This document shows, one piece after another, positions 47,923 to 53,577 of a stretch of DNA of 53,577 nt. Below the pieces are notes generated by a model that ran no database searches, was not told the DNA's origin, and saw nothing but the letters and a program-made list of their open reading frames with translations. A program made the translations under genes and the position numbers. The first letter of the stretch is position 1. Every line of letters starts with the position of its first letter. Location of the stretch: the NCBI RefSeq assembly GCF_008039615.1, contig NZ_VDUZ01000060.1, forward strand, positions 1 to 53,577, written 5' to 3'. Origin of the DNA: Vineibacter terrae. Lineage in GTDB: Bacteria; Pseudomonadota; Alphaproteobacteria; Reyranellales; Reyranellaceae.

Positions 47923-48596
47923 CGCGCACCGGCAGCGGTGCTGACATGGACACCCCGGAAACGGCCCGCTGCCGGCTCTATCTGATCACGCCGCCGTCGA
48001 TCGCGCATCCGGCGCTGTTCGCCGACGAGCTGCGCGGGGCGCTCGATGGCGGCGATGTCGCCGTGCTGCAGCTGCGCCTCAAGGAGGTGCCGGACGACGT
48101 CGTCGCACGCACGGCCGACGTGCTGCGGCCGATATGCCAGCAGCGCGGTGTCGCCTTCATCATGAACGACCGGCCCGACCTGGCCCTGAAGCTCGATTGC
48201 GACGGCGTGCATGTCGGCCAGCAGGACGCGCCCTACGCCGATGCGCGCCGCCTGCTCGGCCCCGACCGCATCGTGGGCGTCACCTGCAAGGCATCACGCC
48301 ACCTGGCGATGGAAGCCGCCGAAGCCGGCGCCGATTATGTCGCCTTCGGCGCCTTCTTCACGTCGAGCACCAAGGAAGCGACCACGCCCGCTTCGCCCGA
48401 TATCCTGGCGTGGTGGAGCGAGATCATGACCGTGCCGTCGGTCGCGATCGGCGGCATCACGGCCGACAATTGCCGGCCGCTGGTCGAGGCCGGCGCCGAT
48501 TTCCTTGCCGTCGCCAACGGCGTCTGGGCTCATCCCGACGGGCCGACGCAAGCTGTCCGCCGCTTCAACGCCGTGTTCGACGCCTGCTTTCAGTGA
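47919..48596 (+). CDS. thiE: Thiamine-phosphate synthase
   Basis: Joins HMP-PP and the thiazole phosphate to make thiamine phosphate. GTG at 47919 overlaps the aldolase stop (GTGA) and has AAGG upstream; ATG at 47946 would give 216 residues. TIM-barrel motifs are [11 protein letters not shown] (~residues 48-58), [20 protein letters not shown] (~78-97), [16 protein letters not shown] (~136-151) and [20 protein letters not shown] (~175-194). One difference from many ThiE proteins is RLKEV rather than R-x-K at the pyrophosphate site. Family call is good. Confidence 0.92.
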   Translation: MTRTGSGADMDTPETARCRLYLITPPSIAHPALFADELRGALDGGDVAVLQLRLKEVPDDVVARTADVLRPICQQRGVAFIMNDRPDLALKLDCDGVHVGQQDAPYADARRLLGPDRIVGVTCKASRHLAMEAAEAGADYVAFGAFFTSSTKEATTPASPDILAWWSEIMTVPSVAIGGITADNCRPLVEAGADFLAVANGVWAHPDGPTQAVRRFNAVFDACFQ

Positions 48597-48605
48597 GCTA
48601 CGACT

Positions 48606-48689
48606 GTCATCCCGAGCGCAGCGAGGGATCTTTCCGAGAAGGCGCACGGTGCGTCGTTCGGAAAGATCCCTCGCTGCGCTCGGGATGAC
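48606..48689 (+). repeat. Family A palindromic repeat, copy 3
   Basis: An 84-bp copy with perfect outer arms (GTCATCCCGAGCGCAGCGAG and its complement ending GGGATGAC). The inner arms differ from other copies but stay paired: GGATCTTTCCGA versus TCGGAAAGATCC, a compensatory change. It lies between convergent thiE and the SDR gene. Confidence 0.93.
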
Positions 48690-48697
48690 AGCAACCC

Positions 48698-49378
48698 TCA
48701 ATAGGTCAGCGCCTCACCGTCGAAATTGAAGAACCTGCCCGAATCGGCGGCCTTCAAGCCGGCGATCACCTTGGTCATGCTGGCGACCGACTGCGGCGGC
48801 GTGACCGGCGCCTGCGCCCCGCCCATGTCGGTCGACACCCAGCCCGGGTGCAGCACGACGCAGGTGATGCCCCGGCCCTTCAGGTCGACCGACAGGCTCT
48901 TCCACCCCATGTTCAGCGCCGACTTGCTGGCGTTGTAGGCATAGCGCCCGCCGCCGTCGTTGAGCGAGATGCTGCCCAGGCGGCTGGTGATCGCGATCAT
49001 CAGACGCAGCTTGGACGATGCGACATGCTCGACGAAGGCTTCCGCCAGCTTCACCGGCGCCAGGGCGTTGGTCAGGAATGTCTGCGCCCACACGTCGGGA
49101 TCAATCGTGCCGAGATCGCCGGCCGCCTGGCCGGCAATGCCGGCATTGGCCAGCAGCAGGTCGATCGCCTCGCCGCGCAGCGACTGGGCCAGCGCCGCGA
49201 TGCCGCCCCAGTCCGTCGCCTCGAGCTTGTGGCGGCGCACATCGCCTGCCACCGCCGTCAGCTCAGGCGCCTCGGGCTGGCGCGCGCAGGCATGCACCCG
49301 CCAGCCGGCGCCAGCGTAGTGCTTCACGAACTCGAGCCCCAGCCCGCGGTTGGCGCCCGTGATCAGCAATGTTGGCAT
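48698..49378 (-). CDS. Short-chain dehydrogenase/reductase (CsgA/C-factor-like)
   Basis: NAD(P)-dependent oxidoreductase of 226 residues. The cofactor motif is LITGANRGLGLEFVKHY (~residues 4-20, TGxxxGLG), followed by LLANAGIAG (~78-86) and the catalytic Ser...Tyr-x3-Lys in ITSRLGSISLNDGGGRYAYN followed by ASKSALN. Closest in pattern to the short C-factor group, whose substrates are mostly unknown. It is convergent with thiE across a family A repeat. Confidence 0.9.
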   Translation of the reverse strand: MPTLLITGANRGLGLEFVKHYAGAGWRVHACARQPEAPELTAVAGDVRRHKLEATDWGGIAALAQSLRGEAIDLLLANAGIAGQAAGDLGTIDPDVWAQTFLTNALAPVKLAEAFVEHVASSKLRLMIAITSRLGSISLNDGGGRYAYNASKSALNMGWKSLSVDLKGRGITCVVLHPGWVSTDMGGAQAPVTPPQSVASMTKVIAGLKAADSGRFFNFDGEALTY

Positions 49379-49397
49379 CTCGATCTCCTCAGAAGAC

Positions 49398-50183
49398 TCA
49401 GGTCCGCCAGCTGGGGTCCTTCTCGTCGAGCAGCCGCAGCAGCGCGGGCCATTCGCGGGTGGTCGCGCCGCCGCCGATGCCGGCGGCGCCGCCCTCCCAC
49501 TGCCGGGCGGTGTGCTCCATCACCTGGCCGGGCGGCTGGCGCACCTTGCCGGCGGCCATGGCGTCGATCTGGGTGCGGCACGCCTGCTCGAAATAATACA
49601 GCCGGCGGAAGGCTTCGGCGACGCTGCGGCCGAGCGTCAGCACGCCGTGGTTGCGCAGCACCATCAGGTCGCGATCGCCCAGATCCGCGACCAGCCGCCG
49701 GCGCTCCTCGAGATCGAGCGCGAAGCCCTCGTAGTCGTGGTAGGCGACGCGGTTGTAGAACTGGAAGCCGGCCTGCGTGAGCGGCATGAAGCCCGCCTCC
49801 ACGGTCGAGACCAGCGTGGCGTAGTGGCTGTGGACGTGCAGGACGCAGACCACGTCCTCGCGCGCCTCGTGCACGGCCGAATGGATGACATAGCCGGCCG
49901 GGTTGATCTCGTACGGCGTCGGCTCGCAGAGATTGCCCTTGATGTCAATGCGCACGAGGCTCGACGCCGTGATCTCGTGGTAATTGTGGCCGTACGGATT
50001 GATCAGGTAGCGGTCGTCCTGATCGGGCACGCGCGCCGTGACGTGGTTGTAGATCAGGTCGTCCCAACCGAAATGGCGGATCAGGCGATAGGCGGCGGCC
50101 AGGTCCAGCCGCATCTGCCACTCGGCCTCGCTGTATCGGCTGCGTTTGGTCGTGTCGACGACGGACCGTGACGCCGCGGTCAT
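49398..50183 (-). CDS. Class II aldolase/adducin family protein
   Basis: Zinc-type aldolase or decarboxylase-fold protein of 261 residues; substrate unknown. Motifs: DLIYNHVTARVPDQDDRYLI (~residues 41-60), NPYGHNYHEITASSLVRID (~61-79), the metal histidines in CVLHVHSHYATLVS (~111-124) and LRNHGVLTLG (~175-184). The N-terminal part (RYSEAEWQMRLDLAAAYRLI) is the usual entry helix. It lies 19 bases upstream of the SDR gene on the same strand, so the two may form one operon acting on the same metabolite. Confidence 0.9.
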   Translation of the reverse strand: MTAASRSVVDTTKRSRYSEAEWQMRLDLAAAYRLIRHFGWDDLIYNHVTARVPDQDDRYLINPYGHNYHEITASSLVRIDIKGNLCEPTPYEINPAGYVIHSAVHEAREDVVCVLHVHSHYATLVSTVEAGFMPLTQAGFQFYNRVAYHDYEGFALDLEERRRLVADLGDRDLMVLRNHGVLTLGRSVAEAFRRLYYFEQACRTQIDAMAAGKVRQPPGQVMEHTARQWEGGAAGIGGGATTREWPALLRLLDEKDPSWRT

Positions 50184-50271
50184 GGCTGTCCTCCCGGAAG
50201 TGTCCTGGAGAGGAGCCTAGTCCGCGGCCAGCGCCCCTGTCATCGCCGTCTTGCGGTCAGCGTAGCCCGCT

Positions 50272-50357
50272 GTCATGCCGAGCGCAGCGAGGGATCTCCT
50301 GGAGCAAGGCGCATGGTGCGCTATTCGCACGAGATTCCTCGCTGCCCTCGGGATGGC
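50272..50357 (+). repeat. Family A palindromic repeat, copy 4 (degenerate)
   Basis: About 86 bp; arms match the other copies with several substitutions (GTCATGCCGAGCGCAGCGAG on the left; GAGATTCCTCGCTGCCCTCG then GGATGGCA on the right). The centre GCATGGTGCGCTATTCGCAC is also drifted. It lies between the class II aldolase gene and smpB, upstream of the aldolase. Confidence 0.88.
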
Positions 50358-50366
50358 AATCTTGAT

Positions 50367-50840
50367 TCACTCGCCGCGCTTCAGCAGGCGTTGGCGGTCG
50401 CGCTGCCAGTCACGGGCCTTCTCGCTGTCGCGCTTGTCGTGCTGCTTCTTGCCCTTGGCCAGGCCCAGCTCGACCTTGGCCATGCCGCGGTCGTTGAAGA
50501 AGATCGAGAGCGGCACCAGGGTGTAGCCCTCGCGCTGGATGGCGCCGGTCAGCCGGCTGATCTGGCGGCGGTGCAGCAGCAGCTTGCGCTTGCGCCGCGG
50601 CTCATGGTTGAAACGGTTGCCCTGGGTGTATTCCGGGATATAGGCGTTCACCAGCCATAGCTCATCCCGCTCGACGGCGGCATGCGCATCGATGATGTTG
50701 CTCTTGCCGCCGCGCAGCGACTTCACCTCGGTGCCGCTGAGCGCAATGCCCGCCTCGAGCCGCTCCTCGATGAAATAGTTGTACAGCGCCTTGCGGTTAT
50801 GCGCCGCGATGCGCCCTTCGATCAGCGTCGGCCGTGCCAT
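50367..50840 (-). CDS. smpB: SsrA-binding protein SmpB
   Basis: Binds tmRNA and carries it to stalled ribosomes; 157 residues. It starts [20 protein letters not shown], with the OB-fold motifs [20 protein letters not shown] (~residues 23-42) and [12 protein letters not shown], the YIPEY loop (~68-72) and the basic tail ([20 protein letters not shown]). The gene follows dapA, a common alphaproteobacterial order. No tmRNA gene was seen in the window. Confidence 0.97.
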   Translation of the reverse strand: MARPTLIEGRIAAHNRKALYNYFIEERLEAGIALSGTEVKSLRGGKSNIIDAHAAVERDELWLVNAYIPEYTQGNRFNHEPRRKRKLLLHRRQISRLTGAIQREGYTLVPLSIFFNDRGMAKVELGLAKGKKQHDKRDSEKARDWQRDRQRLLKRGE

Positions 50841-50912
50841 GACGTCAACATCCCTGACGGCACGGGCCGCGCCGACAGCGCCGGCGCGGCCCGCACCTGA
50901 TCTTCTCGTGTC

Positions 50913-51794
50913 CTAATTCAGCAGCCCGGCATTCACCATGGCGTCGCGCACCTGCTTCCTGGTCGCGTCGGACGGCGCCACCAGCGGCAGGCGCACCTTG
51001 CTGTCCGACTTGCCCAGAAGCTCGGCGCCATACTTGACCGGCGACGGGCTGGTCTCGACGAACAGCGCCTTGTGCAGCGGCATCAGCCGGTCCTGGATCT
51101 CGAAAACCTTGTCGAGGTCGCGCGCCTTCCAGGCGTCATGCATCTCGGCGCACAGGCGCGGCGCGATATTGGCCGTCACCGAGATGCAGCCATGGCCGCC
51201 CTGCGCCAGGAAGCCCACCGCCGAGGCATCCTCGCCCGATAGCTGGCAGAAGTCCTTGCCGATCTTCAGCCGGGTCAGGGTCACGCGGGCCATGTCGTAG
51301 GTCGCATCCTTGACGCCGATGATGTTCTTACAGTCGGCCGCCAGCCGCGCCATGGTCTCGATCGACATATCGACCACCGAGCGCGGTGGGATGTTGTAGA
51401 TGATGATCGGCAGGTCGACGGCGTCGTTGATCGCCTTGAAATGCTGGTAGAGGCCTTCCTGCGTCGGCTTGTTGTAGTACGGCGTGACCACCAGGCAAGC
51501 GTCGGCTCCGGCCTTCTTCGCATGGCGGGTGAAGTCGATCGCCTCGGCCGTCGAGTTCGACCCCGTGCCGGCGATGACCGGCACGCCCGTGCCCTTGGCG
51601 GCCTCGATGCAGAGCTCGACCACGCGCTTGTGCTCGTCATGGCTCAAGGTCGGCGATTCGCCGGTGGTGCCGCACGGGATCAACCCGTCGGTGCCCTCCT
51701 TGATCTGCCAGGACACGAAGTCCTGGAAGGCTTTCTCGTCGACGCCGCCGTTCCTGAAGGGCGTGATGAGCGCGACGAGCGATCCGCTGAACAT
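50913..51794 (-). CDS. dapA: 4-hydroxy-tetrahydrodipicolinate synthase
   Basis: Condenses pyruvate and aspartate semialdehyde in lysine and diaminopimelate synthesis; 293 residues. The Schiff-base lysine is K162 in [11 protein letters not shown]; Tyr133 ([10 protein letters not shown]) and Thr44/45 ([17 protein letters not shown]) complete the active site. Ribosome site AAGGAGAT precedes the ATG. It lies upstream of smpB and downstream of the kinase fusion gene on the same strand. Confidence 0.97.
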   Translation of the reverse strand: MFSGSLVALITPFRNGGVDEKAFQDFVSWQIKEGTDGLIPCGTTGESPTLSHDEHKRVVELCIEAAKGTGVPVIAGTGSNSTAEAIDFTRHAKKAGADACLVVTPYYNKPTQEGLYQHFKAINDAVDLPIIIYNIPPRSVVDMSIETMARLAADCKNIIGVKDATYDMARVTLTRLKIGKDFCQLSGEDASAVGFLAQGGHGCISVTANIAPRLCAEMHDAWKARDLDKVFEIQDRLMPLHKALFVETSPSPVKYGAELLGKSDSKVRLPLVAPSDATRKQVRDAMVNAGLLN

Positions 51795-51908
51795 GATGAT
51801 CTCCTTGGGCGCGCGTGCCGAAGCCGAGCCTTGATTTAACTCGGCAAACTAGCCCCTCCCCCCGAGAGGAGCAAGCCGGGCCGCCTGAAAATGAGCCACA
51901 GGAGGCGG

Positions 51909-53577
51909 TCAGTCGACGCGGACCAGGCGGAAACCGACATCGCCGCTGCGGGTGCCCGACGCGGCGCTGGCGCGGGCCGCGGCGCGGATGCGCCACGGAT
52001 CGGCGTTCCATGACCCGCCGCGCGTGGCATGCAGGGCGCAATTGCCGGACGACACGGCGCTGCCGTCCGTCGGCGCCCCGTCATAGCGCGGCGTCCAGCA
52101 ATCCTCGACCCACTCCGAGACATTGCCCAGCATGTCGTACAGGTGGAAGGCATTGGGCCGGAACTGCCCGACCGGCGCGGTGTAGCTGTAGCTGTCCTGG
52201 CATTTGACGGCGGTTTCCAGGACATTGGCATAGGCGCAGACCTGATCGAGGCTGTCGCCCCAATAGCGGGCCGTCGTCGTGTTGGCGCGCGCGGCGTATT
52301 CCCACTCCGCCTCCGTGGGCAGGCGATAGGTCTTGCCGGTGATACGGCTCAGCCAGCCGGCATAGGCCTTGGCATCGTGCCAGGTCACGCACACCACCGG
52401 ATCGCCGTAGGTCTGCTCGAACCCCGGGTTGCGCCAGCACGAATCGCTCATGGAATGCCCGGTGGTCTGCACGAACATCGCGAACTCGCCCAGGCTCACC
52501 TCGTACTTGCCGATCGCGATGCTGTGGCCGATCGTCACTGTCCGCTGCGGCCCTTCCGACTCGGTCCAGATCGCCGGCACGCCCTCACGCTGCCGCTCCT
52601 CGGGCGTCGAGCCCATCACGAACGCCCCGGTCGGCAGCCGCACCATCTCCGGGCAATCGGCACAGTCCCGGAAGCTCTGGCCCGGCGTCGACTGCGCCGC
52701 TTCGCGCCGCTCGATGTCCTGGGTGAGCGCCCGCGCGTCGGCCACATACCGCCCCGCCGGATACCGGCTCAGGTACTCACGCACGGCCGGCATCGTGCCG
52801 GCAGCCTTGGCGCGGTTCCAGGCCGCCTCCTCGGCATCTTCCGCATTCCTGCCTGGTTTCGGCGCCGGTACCGATCCGGCCAAGCCTGCGATCCGGTCCA
52901 TGCCCTCGCTAGCCCAATCCGGCCGCAGAACGCCGATCGCGCCCCCCACCGCGGCCACAGCGGCGACGATGCCCGCCGCGATCCACCAGCGCCGCGTGCC
53001 GGCGCGCGCCCGACGTGGCGCCACGATGCCGTCATCGAGCGCCAGCACCTCGCGCATCGACCCGAGGCGACGCTCGGGGTCCGGTTGCAGCATCGCCGTC
53101 AGTTCGGCGCGCAGCGAGTCCGGCACTGCCGACAGGTCCGGCAGGCGCTTGCGCTGCTCGATGGCCTGCGCCGGCGTGGGCGCCATGCCAAGCGGACGGC
53201 CCAGCGCCGCTTCGGCCAGCACCAGGCCCAGGCTGTAGATGTCCGACCGCTGGTCGACCACGTTGCCGAACAAGCCCATCTGCTCGGGCGAGGCGTACTC
53301 CATCTTGCCGGCGAAGCTGCTGCCGATAAGGCTCGTGGCGATGCCGTCGGTCTTCTTGGCGATGCCGAAATCGATGATGGTCGCCCGATCGAGGTCGCCG
53401 CTGCGCAGCACGACATTGTCCGGCGACAGATCGCGATGGACGATGTTCTGCGGCTCCTCGACGTGGCGAATGGAATTGGGGGGAATTGTTGGTAACCTTC
53501 GCCGAGAGACGGAGCGGGGGTTGGGTTGGACGGGAATCGGGTGCTGGCACTGGGTCTTGGCGTGACGGCGCCGTGGC
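51909..53577 (-). CDS. Protein kinase fused to a formylglycine-generating-enzyme-like (SUMF1) domain, partial
   Basis: A membrane-spanning fusion, cut by the window end. The kinase C-lobe is visible: catalytic loop IVHRDLSPDN (about 53450-53420), DFG in IIDFGIAKKTDG, YASPEQM and RSDIYSLGLVLAE. A single span follows (WWIAAGIVAAVAAVGGAIGV), then a linker (DAEEAAWNRAKAAGTMPAVR, a short helical repeat) and a C-terminal SUMF1 domain with VRLPTGAFVMGS, RLPTEAEWEYAARA, LYDMLGNVSEWVEDCW and RGGSW. Cytosolic kinase plus periplasmic SUMF1/lectin-like sensor is an architecture known from other bacteria. Upstream of about 53470 the frame is still open but no longer looks like a kinase N-lobe, so the 5' end is uncertain. 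Confidence 0.85.
   Translation of the reverse strand, partial: PRRRHAKTQCQHPIPVQPNPRSVSRRRLPTIPPNSIRHVEEPQNIVHRDLSPDNVVLRSGDLDRATIIDFGIAKKTDGIATSLIGSSFAGKMEYASPEQMGLFGNVVDQRSDIYSLGLVLAEAALGRPLGMAPTPAQAIEQRKRLPDLSAVPDSLRAELTAMLQPDPERRLGSMREVLALDDGIVAPRRARAGTRRWWIAAGIVAAVAAVGGAIGVLRPDWASEGMDRIAGLAGSVPAPKPGRNAEDAEEAAWNRAKAAGTMPAVREYLSRYPAGRYVADARALTQDIERREAAQSTPGQSFRDCADCPEMVRLPTGAFVMGSTPEERQREGVPAIWTESEGPQRTVTIGHSIAIGKYEVSLGEFAMFVQTTGHSMSDSCWRNPGFEQTYGDPVVCVTWHDAKAYAGWLSRITGKTYRLPTEAEWEYAARANTTTARYWGDSLDQVCAYANVLETAVKCQDSYSYTAPVGQFRPNAFHLYDMLGNVSEWVEDCWTPRYDGAPTDGSAVSSGNCALHATRGGSWNADPWRIRAAARASAASGTRSGDVGFRLVRVD

Noticed and set aside
53032-53550. Alternative minus-strand frame at the window end
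   Set aside because: It overlaps the kinase C-lobe in another frame and has no domain signal.

Overview
The window is a GC-rich (about two thirds G+C by eye) chromosomal segment from an alphaproteobacterium, most likely a Rhodospirillales/Reyranella/Rhizobiales-type organism. The assignment rests on gene order (ruvCAB-ybgC-tolQRAB-pal-cpoB-tilS-ftsH-glmM, with the yebC, TIGR00282, fau, 6S and zapA genes nearby), on Bug-family and TRAP solute-binding proteins, and on palindromic intergenic repeats of a kind common in these groups. No rRNA, tRNA, CRISPR array, transposase or phage gene was seen.

Layout. (1) 72-4301, minus strand: ilvD, a TctC/Bug binding protein and a Rieske oxygenase. (2) 4627-6243, plus: an oligopeptide/nickel-type ABC binding protein. 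(3) 6284-9958, minus: the most unusual locus, a BTAD/TolB-like/TPR regulator, a 153-residue protein made almost wholly of eleven 14-residue repeats (KVxLGMLAPxFGxK), and a DUF6065-like protein. (4) 10267-12364, minus: a CBS-pair protein and a TRAP binding protein. (5) 12571-14830, plus: glmM, a possible 28-residue membrane peptide, thiD. (6) 14950-31802, minus: the ftsH/tilS/cpoB/pal/tolBARQ/ybgC/ruvBAC housekeeping block, interrupted between cpoB and pal by a plus-strand NMT1/SsuA-like ABC transporter with an amidohydrolase (19798-24258). (7) 31956-41390: yebC, TIGR00282 phosphoesterase, fau, a probable 6S RNA, zapA and a coiled-coil gene, with accessory genes inserted (DJ-1/PfpI, a second Rieske oxygenase, MscS, SGNH hydrolase, an amidohydrolase and a frameshifted methyltransferase). 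(8) 41647-48596, plus: tkt, gap, a hypothetical gene, allA, puuE, class I aldolase, thiE. (9) 48698-53577, minus: SDR, class II aldolase, smpB, dapA and a protein kinase-sulfatase-modifying-factor fusion cut by the window end.

Together the genes cover envelope constriction (Tol-Pal, ZapA, FtsH), recombination (RuvABC), central carbon flow (transketolase, GAPDH, aldolase), branched-chain amino acid, lysine and thiamine synthesis, purine breakdown (AllA, PuuE) and several solute uptake systems.

The candidate undescribed system is locus 3. The repeat protein has a strong ribosome binding site, its own terminator, and repeat units whose outer copies differ at synonymous sites but keep the GMLAPxF core. 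That pattern indicates selection on the peptide; it could be a multi-core peptide precursor or a repetitive structural protein. Also notable are a family of ~85-bp palindromes (four full copies and one half copy), a possible small transcription unit in an AT-rich gap at 33524-33993, and the small ORF overlapping both glmM and thiD.
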